This document shows positions 8,241-17,304 of a DNA stretch of 32,752 nt, one piece after another; position 1 is the first letter of the stretch; every line of letters begins with the position of its first letter. The notes beneath the pieces are model-generated. The model was given only the letters and a program-made list of their open reading frames with translations, was not told the DNA's origin and did no database searches. The stretch is from NCBI GenBank assembly GCA_016875475.1, contig VGRB01000006.1:1-32752 (forward strand), in the 5' to 3' direction. The position numbers and the translations under genes were made by a program. This DNA comes from Deltaproteobacteria bacterium (GTDB lineage Bacteria > Myxococcota_A > UBA9042 > DTJE01).

Positions 8241-10097
8241 CTAGATGCCGACCTGGAGCCGCTCGGGCCGCAGGCGCTCGATGTACCACTCGAACATGAT
8301 GCGCGTCACGAAGAGCTGCGTGAGGAACGTGCACACGATGCCGATCAGCATCGTGACCGCGAACCCATAGACCGGCCCGCTCGCGAAGTTCAGGAGCACG
8401 ATGCCCGCGATCGCGGTCGTCAGATTCGAGTCGAAGATGGCCGAGAACGCGCGGTCGTAGCCCGCCTCCATGCACGCGCGCGGGCCCTTGCCGAGCCGCA
8501 TCTCCTCGCGGATGCGCTCGGAGATCAGCACGTTCGCGTCCACGGCCATGCCGACGGTCAGCACGATGCCCGCGAGGCCGGGCATGGTCAGGGCCGCGTT
8601 GAACCCGACCAGGATCGCGAGCGTGAACAGGACGTTCAGCAGCAGGCCGATGTCCGCGAGCAGCCCGGACATGCGGTAGTAGGCCACCATCAGGACGAAT
8701 ACGATCGCGAACGAGATGATCAGGGACAGGACCCCGGAGTCGATCGTGTCCTTTCCGAGCGACGGGCCGACCTCGGCGTCATGGACCTTGTGGACCGGCG
8801 CCTTGTACGCGCCGTGGGTCAGCACGGTCACGAGGGACTGCGCGTCGGCGAGCACCTCGCGCGGGTGGCGGTTGCCGCCGAGCGTGATCTTCGCGCGCCC
8901 GCCGCCGATGCGCTCCTTGATGACGGGCGCCGAGTTCACCTCGTCGTCGAGCATGATCGCCATGTACTCGTTCGTGTTCTTCTCGGTGACCTCCTCGAAC
9001 TGCTTCGCGCCGATGTTGTCGAACTCGAGGCTGACGTACGGCTCGCCCTGCTGCTCGAACAGGACCATGGCGCGGGTCAGGTGGTCGCCGGTCACGTCCG
9101 CGCGCGACCACAGGTACAGGGTCTTGTGGTAGCGCTCCCGGACGATGTTGCCGTCGCGCTGCTCGACCAGCTCGAAGCCGACCGTGTGGTCGTCCGGGAC
9201 CCTGATCGTCTTCAGGAACGAGTACAGCGCGTTCTTCGCGAGCGAGTCGCCCTTGCCGCGGACGAGTCCCGCGTCCGCGCGGAGCTGCCACTGGCCGGTC
9301 GTAGCGTCGCGGTCGAGCTTCAGGAGGCGCCCCTTCTCCGGGAACTTCTCCTGGAACGTCGCGAGCGCGGCCTCCTGGTTCTTGAAGAAGGCGACGGCAT
9401 CCGGGCCGCGGTCCACGATGCGGAAGGCGAGGCGGGCGGTCTGGCCGATGCGATCGCGCACCTGCTCGACCTCGGCGCCCTTCACGCCCGGCATCTGGAT
9501 GTCGATGTCGGTGTCGCCGTTCTTGCGGACGTCCGGCTCCACCAGGCCGAACGCCTCGACGCGCTTGCGGATGACGTCGAGGGTCTGGTTCACGACCTCG
9601 TCGCGGATGGACGCGATGCGCTGGTCGGCCATGCGCAGATCGACCCTGTTCCCCGACGGCGCCTGCCGGACGAGGTCGCTGCGCAGCTCCTGGACCAGAT
9701 CGGGCGTGAGCAGCGCCACGTCCGCCTCGTCCTTGAACGTGGCCGAGAGAGTGTCGAAATCCGTCCGCTCCACCGTGAACTTCTGCGCGTACGCGGCCTT
9801 CTCCGCGTCGGCCAGGACCTCGGGGTCCTTGCCGTCCCGCGTCGCGTACGCACGGACGACCGCGTCGATCACCTGCTCGCGGGTGCGCAGCAGGTTGTCG
9901 CTGATCGCCTTCTTGTAGTCCACGGTGTAGCGCAGCTCGAGCCCGCCCTGGAGGTCCAGGCCGAACGAGAGCCGCTTCTTGAAGGGGAACCAGCCGGGCA
10001 CGGAGCCTTCCGGCAGGAAGGTGGGCAGCACGTACAGGGCCGCGAACGCGGTCAGCACGAGCGTGAGCACCGGCTTCCAGAGCTTCCGCTTGTTCAT
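8241..10097 (-). CDS. secD: Protein translocase subunit SecD
   Basis: RLSFGLDLQGGLELRYTVD; MPGLAGIVLTVGMAVDANVLISERIREEMRLGKGPRACMEAGYDRAF; downstream of yajC. Confidence 0.97.
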   Translation of the reverse strand: MNKRKLWKPVLTLVLTAFAALYVLPTFLPEGSVPGWFPFKKRLSFGLDLQGGLELRYTVDYKKAISDNLLRTREQVIDAVVRAYATRDGKDPEVLADAEKAAYAQKFTVERTDFDTLSATFKDEADVALLTPDLVQELRSDLVRQAPSGNRVDLRMADQRIASIRDEVVNQTLDVIRKRVEAFGLVEPDVRKNGDTDIDIQMPGVKGAEVEQVRDRIGQTARLAFRIVDRGPDAVAFFKNQEAALATFQEKFPEKGRLLKLDRDATTGQWQLRADAGLVRGKGDSLAKNALYSFLKTIRVPDDHTVGFELVEQRDGNIVRERYHKTLYLWSRADVTGDHLTRAMVLFEQQGEPYVSLEFDNIGAKQFEEVTEKNTNEYMAIMLDDEVNSAPVIKERIGGGRAKITLGGNRHPREVLADAQSLVTVLTHGAYKAPVHKVHDAEVGPSLGKDTIDSGVLSLIISFAIVFVLMVAYYRMSGLLADIGLLLNVLFTLAILVGFNAALTMPGLAGIVLTVGMAVDANVLISERIREEMRLGKGPRACMEAGYDRAFSAIFDSNLTTAIAGIVLLNFASGPVYGFAVTMLIGIVCTFLTQLFVTRIMFEWYIERLRPERLQVGI

Positions 10098-10123
10098 GTC
10101 GGGGCCGCCTCCAGGGAGGGACT

Positions 10124-10642
10124 CTAGGACGCCTTGGTCTCGCCCTCGGTGTACTTGCCGCTCACATGGCCCTTGACCATGCGGACGCGCACGTCCTTGG
10201 CGATCTCGAGGGTCACCACCTCGCCCTCGATGACCACGATGCGGCCGATGAGACCGGACGCGGTCAGCACCTTGTCACCGGGGGAGAGCGCCTTCAGGAA
10301 CTCCTCCTGCTTCTTCCGCTGCTTGGACTGCGGGCGGATGATCAGGAGCCAGAACACCAGGATCATGACGCCGAAGAAGCCGAGCGTCGTCCACATCCCG
10401 CCCTGCGGGTCAGCCACCTGCGCGCCGGGCGGCGGGGCGGCCGGCGCCGTCGTCGCGGGCTGCTGCGCCGCGGGCGCCGGAGCCGGTGCAGCCGCGGGTG
10501 CCGGCGCGGCAGCGGGCGCGCCGGGCGCCGCAGCCGGGGTCGCGGGCTGGACGGCCGCCGGGGCAGGGGGGGGCGGAGCGCCGGGCGGCTGCGCGCCGCC
10601 GACGGCCTGGGCGAGCACGATCGCCGTGAGCCAACCGTTCAT
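10124..10642 (-). CDS. yajC: Preprotein translocase subunit YajC with an Ala/Pro-rich N-terminal extension
   Basis: FFGVMILVFWLLIIRPQSKQRKKQEEFLKALSPGDKVLTASGLIGRIVVIEGEVVTLEIAKDVRVRMVKGHVSG; SD TAGGAGG; yajC-secD-secF order. Confidence 0.92.
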   Translation of the reverse strand: MNGWLTAIVLAQAVGGAQPPGAPPPPAPAAVQPATPAAAPGAPAAAPAPAAAPAPAPAAQQPATTAPAAPPPGAQVADPQGGMWTTLGFFGVMILVFWLLIIRPQSKQRKKQEEFLKALSPGDKVLTASGLIGRIVVIEGEVVTLEIAKDVRVRMVKGHVSGKYTEGETKAS

Positions 10643-10684
10643 TGTTCTGGTCCTCCTAAAGGTGCGCCGGAGAACGGACGGCGG

Positions 10685-10712
10685 ATTGTAGCAGGAAACG
10701 CATTGGGGTCAA
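10685..10712 (-). promoter_or_regulatory. sigma70-like promoter for yajC-secDF
   Basis: On the minus strand: TTGACC (10712-10707), 16-nt spacer, TACAAT (10690-10685), about 43 nt before the yajC ATG. Confidence 0.6.
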
Positions 10713-10748
10713 GCAATTCCCGGCAGCGCCGCCGGCGGCTCGGGTGCA

Positions 10749-10833
10749 GGTCTCCCCGCGCGCCTCGGTCCGCGGCGTTGGGGCCGCCGCGGACCGCCCG
10801 GAGCGAACGGGACGGCGCGCGGCGGGGAGGCCC
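10749..10833 (-). repeat. Structured intergenic element, copy B (three-way junction)
   Basis: Minus-strand stems: outer imperfect stem (7-bp core 10758-10764/10814-10820), CCCG-TTCGCTC-CGGG (10797-10811), GGTCCGCGGC-N9-GCCGCGGACC (10767-10795). Alignable with 32149-32237. Confidence 0.6.
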
Positions 10834-10969
10834 GCTGAGGCATCCCCTCATGATCGGCAGCCGAACGGAGTCGGGGAGCTGCGTGCGCGGTGGGCGATCC
10901 AGCGGGCCTCACATCTGGCCCGCGGCCCGGCGCGCCCGGCTTGCGGGGATACCTCAGGGAGGCCCGCGG

Positions 10970-10998
10970 TTGACAACCCCCACCGTCCTGACTAGGTT
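10970..10998 (+). promoter_or_regulatory. sigma70-like promoter for the ClpP-family gene
   Basis: TTGACA (10970-10975), 17-nt spacer, TAGGTT (10993-10998), then ATG at 11029. Confidence 0.55.
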
Positions 10999-11028
10999 CC
11001 GAGACGTCGTTACCGAGGCTTCGACACG

Positions 11029-11640
11029 ATGGCCCACGCGCGCAAGCAGCCCATGACCGCGGCCCGCGGCGACAAGGACGACGAGTCCGGCAAGGTCGCC
11101 GAGCGCCTGCTCAAGAGCCGCACGATCCTCCTCTCGTCCGAGGTGTCCCCGACCACGGCGCGCAAGATCATCGAGCAGATCCTGGTGCTCGAGGCGGACG
11201 ACCCGGAGAAGCCGATCACGCTGCTGGTGAACTCGCCGGGCGGCGAGGTCCACTCGGGCTTCGCTATCTACGACGTGATCCGGTTCGTCCGTCCGCGCGT
11301 CCGGATCGTGTGCGTCGGGCTGACCGCGAGCATCGCGACCGTGATCCTGCTCGCCGCGACCAGGGAGGACCGGCTCGCGCTGCCGAACGCGCGCCTGCTG
11401 ATCCACCAGCCGCTCTTCCAGGGCGAGGTGTTCGGTCCCGCGTCGGACCTCGAGATCACGGCCCAGGAGATCCTGAAGACGAAGCGCCGCATCAACGAGC
11501 TGATCGCGGAGGAGACCGGCCGCCCGCTGGACAAGGTCGAGAAGGACACCGAGCGCGACTACTGGCTGTCCGCCGACGAGGCCCAGAAGTACGGCCTGGT
11601 CGCCCGCGTGATCACGGAACGCGCCGAAATCGAGCGATAG
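11029..11640 (+). CDS. clpP: ATP-dependent Clp protease proteolytic subunit family (ClpP-like)
   Basis: LVNSPGGEVHSGFAIYDVIRF, GLTASIATVILLAA (Ser), LPNARLLIHQP (His), DLEITAQEILKTKRRINELIAEETG, KDTERDYWLSADEAQKYGLV. Confidence 0.9.
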   Translation: MAHARKQPMTAARGDKDDESGKVAERLLKSRTILLSSEVSPTTARKIIEQILVLEADDPEKPITLLVNSPGGEVHSGFAIYDVIRFVRPRVRIVCVGLTASIATVILLAATREDRLALPNARLLIHQPLFQGEVFGPASDLEITAQEILKTKRRINELIAEETGRPLDKVEKDTERDYWLSADEAQKYGLVARVITERAEIER

Positions 11641-11658
11641 GGGTCCCCGCCCACCGCG

Positions 11659-11951
11659 TCAGAACGCGACCGCCCGGACGAACACCCCTCGGAAGTCCCG
11701 CGCGCCGCCGCCCGACGGGAAGCCGTCCGGTCCCCGCCTGTACGCGGTCCGGCCGGCGAGCACGCGCTGCCCGTCGGCCGCGATCGCCGTCCCGGTCACC
11801 GGCGCGTCGGGCTCCGCGATCACGATCCGGTCGGGCCAGGTCGCGCCGAGGTCGGTTTCGGCACGGGAGGCGGGGCGCAGGCGGCGATCGCGGATGCGAT
11901 CAGGGACAGCGCGGCGAGGCGAACACGGCGCAAGCGGGCCTCCGCGTTCAC
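11659..11951 (-). pseudogene. Small lipoprotein gene with a frameshift (possible sequencing error)
   Basis: GTG at 11951 overlaps the GH4 stop (GTGA). Frame 1: VNAEARLRRVRLAALSLIASAIAACAPPPVPK... stops early; another frame gives SRAETDLGATWPDRIVIAEPDAPVTGTAIAADGQRVLAGRTAYRRGPDGFPSGGGARDFRGVFVRAVAF*. One extra C in the C-run joins them. Confidence 0.55.
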
Positions 11952-13327
11952 AGGCCGAGCGCGCCGACCAGGCGCCCCGCGACCTCGCGGGACGGCACGA
12001 GCGGGTGGGCGGCGAGCGCGTCCTCGAAGAGCGCGGACGAGCCGGTCAGCACGGCCCGGACCGCGAGCCGTTCGTATTCCTTCACGCGCGAGACCAGCGC
12101 GAGGTCCTCCGCCGGCATCGGGCCGCGGGGGCGGGGACGCACTCCCTCCGCGTCGACCTCGCAGTCGCACTCGACCACGTCGTCGTCGTCGAGACCGGGC
12201 ACCGCGCCGCCGTTCGGGACGTTCAGGGCCATCAGCCGTGGGACGGCCCCGGATCGCGCCGCGAGCAGATCCATCGCGACCTCGGCGTATCCGCCGACCT
12301 GCGCCTTCAACGAGCCGAGAGCATCCGACTCGTTGAAGGCCCCGTCCCCGTGCCCGTCCCCGAGCCCGAGCCCCGGCCCGCCGTCCTCTACCCCCCCCAT
12401 CGCGTACTTCATGTAGCTCGCGTGCCGCGCGGCCAGCCAGTCCGCATACACCGCGATCGCGAGCCCGACCTGCCCCTGGTCCGCGAGCCGGCCGACGTCG
12501 CCGAGCATCCTGCGGTTCGCCTCGAGCAGGGCCTCGCCCCGGGTCCACGGCTCCGCGAGCAGCGCGGTCAGGGCAGCGCCGGGGTCGGCGAAGTACCAGA
12601 GGTATTCCACGGGGATCCGGCCCGCGGCCCGCAGGTTCTCCGCCCGGAACGCCGGGAACGCCGAGGCGAGGAACGCGTCGTCCGCGAGCGCCGGGCCGAG
12701 CAGGTCCGCGCCGTCCGGACCGCGGACCGCGCGCGTCCAGGACAGGTGGTTCAGGCCCGACACCTCGAAGTCGCACGCGGCCGGCTCCGCGCCCGCGCGC
12801 CGGGCGACCTTCCGGCACGCCACGTCCGCGGAGTCGCACACGCCGACCGCGGGGAGCCCGAGCGCGTGCAGCGCCTGCGTGACCAGCCCCGCAGGGTTCG
12901 TGAACACCGCGATGACGCACGCCGGGTTCGAGGCCAGCGCCGCCCGCGCGCAGGCCGCGACCACGGGGATGGACCGCGCCGCGAACGCGAGGCCCGCCGG
13001 CCCGGTCGTCTCCTGGCCGATCACGCCCAGTTCCAGGCAGGCCCGCTCGTCGCGCGCGCGCGCCTCCTCGAACCCCGGGCGCACCGTCAGCACGACCGCG
13101 TCCGCGCCCTCCAGGCACGACTCGGGAGAGGCGTGGACGCGCACGGCCGGCACCGGCCCGCACTCGGCCGCGAGCGCGAGGCCGACCGGGAGCAGCGCGG
13201 ACATGCGGTCCGGGCGGACGTCGTAGAGCGAGACTTCGCGGAGGCGCAGCCGCGCGGACGCGGCGGCGACCGAGCCGAGCATCAGGGGCAGGCGCGTGGA
13301 CCCGGCGCCGACGATCGCGAGCTTCAT
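11948..13327 (-). CDS. Family 4 glycosyl hydrolase (6-phospho-beta-glucosidase/alpha-galactosidase type)
   Basis: MKLAIVGAGSTRLPLML, LYDVRPDRM, FTNPAGLVTQAL, GVCDSADVACRKVA, VSGLNHLSW: GH4 motifs. Confidence 0.88.
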   Translation of the reverse strand: MKLAIVGAGSTRLPLMLGSVAAASARLRLREVSLYDVRPDRMSALLPVGLALAAECGPVPAVRVHASPESCLEGADAVVLTVRPGFEEARARDERACLELGVIGQETTGPAGLAFAARSIPVVAACARAALASNPACVIAVFTNPAGLVTQALHALGLPAVGVCDSADVACRKVARRAGAEPAACDFEVSGLNHLSWTRAVRGPDGADLLGPALADDAFLASAFPAFRAENLRAAGRIPVEYLWYFADPGAALTALLAEPWTRGEALLEANRRMLGDVGRLADQGQVGLAIAVYADWLAARHASYMKYAMGGVEDGGPGLGLGDGHGDGAFNESDALGSLKAQVGGYAEVAMDLLAARSGAVPRLMALNVPNGGAVPGLDDDDVVECDCEVDAEGVRPRPRGPMPAEDLALVSRVKEYERLAVRAVLTGSSALFEDALAAHPLVPSREVAGRLVGALGL

Positions 13328-13361
13328 GCGCGTCACCGAGGCGGGCGATGGGTCGCCAGCC

Positions 13362-14573
13362 CTACAACCGGGCCCTGAGCCAGTCCGCCGCGTCGCACAG
13401 GGAGGACGCGGTGTCGGGACCGACCGACATCGACCGCTCGTACGCGTACTCCTTGTTCTCCCACTGCTCGCGCGTGAGCACGTAGCCCAGCTCGTCGCAC
13501 CCGAGGCAGAGCAGCAGCCGGTGCTCGCCCGGCGCCCGCGCCACGACCTCGCGGCCGACCTCGGGCGTGCACTCGCCGGGCGCGGTCAGGAACGACAAGG
13601 GGTCGCCGATCCGCACGCACGTCATCTCGGTCCGCACCCGGCCGAGCATGAACTCGCGGTCCATGACCCCGAGGAGCTTCATCACCTTGAACCCGGTGTT
13701 CGCGAGCGGCAGCGCGAGCGGGCGCCGCGCCGCGGCGAGGCCGGTGTCCGCCAGGGGGGGAGCGTCGCGCAGGGCCGCGTGCGCGCGCTCCGCGAGCCCG
13801 GTCCCGAGGCGGATGACCGCGGACTTGCGCTCCTCCAGGTTCGCGGACAGGGGCACGTTCGGCGTGACCATCCCGCCGAGCGCGCCCGAGAAGAAGGCGC
13901 ACTGCCCGCCCGCGAGCGACCGCATCCGGCGGCGGAGCGTGCCGGGGTAGTCGGACGAGACGAGCGGGCTCCCCTCCCACAGGGTCTCGGGGTGCGCGGC
14001 GAAATCGACGATCGTGGCGACGCGGGCCCCGCCGTCCGCGGCGTCGAACGCGACCGCGTGCCCGAAGTCGTCCTTGCCCCCGCCCTTCCGGTCGTTGCGG
14101 GTCCAGTCCGCGGGCACGTCGAAGCGCGCGGCGCGCACGGTCACCGGCACCCTGGCCGCGTGAGCCTGGCGGACTGCCGACGCGACGAGGTCGAGCAGCG
14201 CGTCCTGGTAGGCCGGGTCGAGGCCCGTCCTGCGCGGGAAGCGGCCGAGGAACGACGGCCCCCACAGGCCCATGGTGTCGGGGCCCGAGTGGGTGTGGGT
14301 CGAGCAGACGAGCACGTTGTGCGGCTGGGGATGGTCGGCCGCGAGCCGATCGCGGATCCACTCGACCCACGGCCGCTGGAGCCCGACGAGGTCCACGGCC
14401 ACGAGCGCGACGTGGGTCTCGCCGCCGGAAAGCGAGATCGCGTTCGCCTCCAGCGGGTCGAGCACCGCCCTGGCGCGGCGGTTCGACTCGAACCCGGCGA
14501 GGTACGCGCCCGGGACCTGCGCGTGCGGGGTGATGTCCACGGACGCGGCGCCGCAGAGGAGTCCGGCAGGCAT
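13362..14573 (-). CDS. Neutral/alkaline ceramidase-like hydrolase
   Basis: LLCGAASVDITP...; ALVAVDLVGL; NVLVCSTHTHSGPDTMG; VATIVDFAAHPETLWEGSPLVSSDYPGTLRRRM; FFSGALGGMVTPNV. SD AAGGAGA before ATG at 14573. Confidence 0.82.
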   Translation of the reverse strand: MPAGLLCGAASVDITPHAQVPGAYLAGFESNRRARAVLDPLEANAISLSGGETHVALVAVDLVGLQRPWVEWIRDRLAADHPQPHNVLVCSTHTHSGPDTMGLWGPSFLGRFPRRTGLDPAYQDALLDLVASAVRQAHAARVPVTVRAARFDVPADWTRNDRKGGGKDDFGHAVAFDAADGGARVATIVDFAAHPETLWEGSPLVSSDYPGTLRRRMRSLAGGQCAFFSGALGGMVTPNVPLSANLEERKSAVIRLGTGLAERAHAALRDAPPLADTGLAAARRPLALPLANTGFKVMKLLGVMDREFMLGRVRTEMTCVRIGDPLSFLTAPGECTPEVGREVVARAPGEHRLLLCLGCDELGYVLTREQWENKEYAYERSMSVGPDTASSLCDAADWLRARL

Positions 14574-14668
14574 CAACGTCTCCTTCGGGGGCGAGCGTCA
14601 ACTGCGCCGGCCTCATGCGGCGTCCGCTGCACGCGAGCCCGGCCGGGCGGCCTCGGTCCGCCCGGACG

Positions 14669-16009
14669 CTACTTGACGAGGGTCAGGCGCGGGCGCTCGC
14701 GGGCCTCGACCTCGTCCGCCTTGCGCGCGCCCGTGTCGGGGACCGCGGCCTTCGGCGTGACGTCGACGTCCGCGGCGAGCGCGCCCGGGTCGCACTCGAG
14801 CCCGTAGGCGGCCAGGATGCGCTGGACCTCCGCGCAGTTCTGCTCGAGCGCGCGCCGGACCGAGTTGTAGCCGTGTCGCGCGGCGACGCCCCGGTTCCAG
14901 ACCGCGAGCGGGTTCAGGCTGAAGAACTCCGCGTCGGTCTCGGTAGGCTCGATCAGGATGAGGTCGCCGCGGAAGCTCGGGTCGAGCCGGAGCTTCTCGA
15001 TGCCCAGGTACAGGCGCGACTGCGCGAGCGACCGGACCGCCTGGTTCAGCACGGTGCCCATGCCGAAGTCGGACAGGCTGGCCGCGGTCGGGTTCAGCTG
15101 GTAGCGGTTGCGGTTCATGAAGGGGCGGAACGGGTTGTACGCGATGATCAGGTCCGCGCCCTTGTGCATCGCGAGGCTCGCGTTCGCGGTCTTGCGGACC
15201 GAGGCGTCGAGGTACTCCTCGCCGCGGATCTTCGGCGGCGTATAGAAACCGGGGATCGCGGTCGATGCCTGGACCGCCTCGGAGATCGAGACCGTGTGGT
15301 CCGCGTCGTGGCCGAACACCACGCCGCGCGCGGTGTTGAGGTTCGTCGCGGTGATGTAGAGCGAGATCCCGCGCTCGCGCTGGAGCATGCGGAAATCGTT
15401 GGGGATCCCGTTCTCCACCAGGTTGACGCGGACGTACTGCTCGATGCGGGAGTTGTCGAAGATCCCGGCCGGGATGTAGCGGCCGACGTGGGGGATGGGC
15501 GTCTCGCGCAGCGCGTCCGCCACGAGGGGGCCGATCACCTGCTCGAGCGCCGTGTAGCCGGGCGCGGCCAGGAAGTCCATCATGCGGCGGCGGAACGCCT
15601 CGCGACTGCCCGACAGGTGCCTGACCACGCCGGCCGCGATCGACGGCCAGACCGTGATCGCGTCGCGCAGGAGCCTCGCGCCGCGCCGGCCGAACTCCCC
15701 GACGTCCGGCCAGTAGAAGTCGTAGAACTTGAAATGGCGCACGCGCTTCGACGTGCCGTCGAGGCCCTTCAGCAGCTCCTCCGGCGACAGGCCTCCCGCG
15801 ATGAACGCTGACAGGAACGCGCCGGCGGAGAGCCCCACGTAGATGTCGAAGTCGGTGATCTTCCGGTTCTTCAGGAACCGGTTCAGCGCGATCACCCCCC
15901 CGAGCTTGAACGACCCTCCCGAGATGGCCCCGCCCGCGAGCACCAGCGCGATCTTCGGGTTGCGCCTGGGCCGGGCCAGGTCGCTCTTCTGGACGATGGA
16001 GATGCTCAC
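14669..16009 (-). CDS. Patatin-like phospholipase
   Basis: IALVLAGGAISGGSFKLGGVIAL; nucleophile motif GLSAG; EEYLDASVRKTANASLAMHKGADLIIAYNPFRP. Confidence 0.85.
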   Translation of the reverse strand: MSISIVQKSDLARPRRNPKIALVLAGGAISGGSFKLGGVIALNRFLKNRKITDFDIYVGLSAGAFLSAFIAGGLSPEELLKGLDGTSKRVRHFKFYDFYWPDVGEFGRRGARLLRDAITVWPSIAAGVVRHLSGSREAFRRRMMDFLAAPGYTALEQVIGPLVADALRETPIPHVGRYIPAGIFDNSRIEQYVRVNLVENGIPNDFRMLQRERGISLYITATNLNTARGVVFGHDADHTVSISEAVQASTAIPGFYTPPKIRGEEYLDASVRKTANASLAMHKGADLIIAYNPFRPFMNRNRYQLNPTAASLSDFGMGTVLNQAVRSLAQSRLYLGIEKLRLDPSFRGDLILIEPTETDAEFFSLNPLAVWNRGVAARHGYNSVRRALEQNCAEVQRILAAYGLECDPGALAADVDVTPKAAVPDTGARKADEVEARERPRLTLVK

Positions 16010-16044
16010 GTCGCGCCTCCTCCCCGGACGCGATCATAGGGGAG

Positions 16045-16103
16045 CGCGCCCCGGACCGCCAACACCCGGCGAGCGATCCGCGCCCCGGACCGCCAACACC
16101 CGG
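16045..16103. repeat. 25-bp direct repeat, period 34 bp
   Basis: CGCGCCCCGGACCGCCAACACCCGG at 16045-16069 and 16079-16103. Confidence 0.85.
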
Positions 16104-16158
16104 GGACCGATCGATCAAGGAAGTGTAGGATCGCGGAGCGCGTGTCGAAGGGAGGCGG

Positions 16159-17061
16159 ATGCGCAAGCCGAGGAGGCCTTCGCCCGGGGCCGTGGTCCGG
16201 GTGGTCGCGCCGTGCTCGCCGTTCGACCTGGCGCGGTTCGCGGCCGGGGTCGAGGTGCTGGCCGGCCTCGGGCTCGTGCCCTCGGTCACGGAGCGGGTGT
16301 ACCAGGCCGACGGGTTCCTGGCCGGTCCGGACGCGCTCAGGGCGGCCGAGCTGGTCGAGGCCCTGTGCGGCGACGGCGCGGACCTCCTGATCGCGGCGCG
16401 CGGCGGCTACGGGTCGATGCGCGTGCTCGACGAGGTCTTCCGCCACGCTTCCGCCTTCGAGCCCCGGGCGCTGTTCGGCTTCTCGGACGTGACGGCCGTC
16501 CACCTGCTGCTCCTCCGCGCCGGGCTCGCCTCCTTCCACGGCCCGAACGTGACCACGCTGCCGCAGCTCGACGCGGCCTCGCTCGCGCGCACCGGGGCCG
16601 CCCTGACCGGGCGCGACGCGGAGGCGACCTTCACGTACGCGGGCCTCACGCCGGTCCGCGGCGGCCGCGCCGAGGGCACGCTCGTCGCCGGGAACCTGTC
16701 CATGCTGTCCGCCATGTGGGGCACGCGATGGGCGGCGCCGCTCGCGGGCGCGATCCTGGTGGTCGAGGACGCGGGCGAGGCGCCGTACCGGATCGACCGC
16801 ATGCTGACCCAGCTCCGGATGCAGGCGGAGGCGCACCGCCTCGCGGGCGTGGCCTTCGGGGACCTCGGCGCGACGAGCGAGGAGGACGCGTCCGCGGTCC
16901 GCCGGTCGATCGATCTCCTCGCGTCGCTCCTGCCGTGCCCGGTCGTGACCGGCTTCCCCGCGGGCCACGGCGCGACCAACTTCCCGGTCCCGTGCGGCGC
17001 GCGCGCGTCGCTCGACGCGGACGCCGGGCTGCTGCGCGTGCTGGAGGACCCTTTCGCGTAG
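16159..17061 (+). CDS. LD-carboxypeptidase (peptidase S66, LdcA-like)
   Basis: VVAPCSPFD..., DLLIAARGGYGSMRVLD, LFGFSDVTAVHLLLLRAGLASFHGPNVTTL, LVAGNLSMLSAMWGT, ILVVEDAGEAPYRIDRMLTQL. Confidence 0.93.
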   Translation: MRKPRRPSPGAVVRVVAPCSPFDLARFAAGVEVLAGLGLVPSVTERVYQADGFLAGPDALRAAELVEALCGDGADLLIAARGGYGSMRVLDEVFRHASAFEPRALFGFSDVTAVHLLLLRAGLASFHGPNVTTLPQLDAASLARTGAALTGRDAEATFTYAGLTPVRGGRAEGTLVAGNLSMLSAMWGTRWAAPLAGAILVVEDAGEAPYRIDRMLTQLRMQAEAHRLAGVAFGDLGATSEEDASAVRRSIDLLASLLPCPVVTGFPAGHGATNFPVPCGARASLDADAGLLRVLEDPFA

Positions 17062-17106
17062 CGCGGGACCGCGGATCGCCGTATCATCCGTGTGACGGAG
17101 CTGCCC

Positions 17107-17304
17107 ATGAAACCGGGAGCAAAGAAGACGCACGCCGATGCCGCGAAGAGGCGCAGCGCTTCCTCCGATGCGTCGCGGGCGGACCAGATCGAGCGCGACC
17201 GGCGGCTGTCGCCTATCGAAAGGGTGGACGTCGCCCTTGCCCTCGGAAGGCGATCCCAGGAGATCGCGGTCCTCTTCGCCCGGGCGTCGAGCTGCGCGAA
17301 ATGA
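17107..17304 (+). CDS. Small protein partnered with a nucleotidyltransferase (putative TA-like partner)
   Basis: MKPGAKKTHADAAKRRSASSDASRADQIERDRRLSPIERVDVALALGRRSQEIAVLFARASSCAK; ATG after ACGGAGC; stop overlaps the next ATG (ATGA). Confidence 0.65.
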   Translation: MKPGAKKTHADAAKRRSASSDASRADQIERDRRLSPIERVDVALALGRRSQEIAVLFARASSCAK

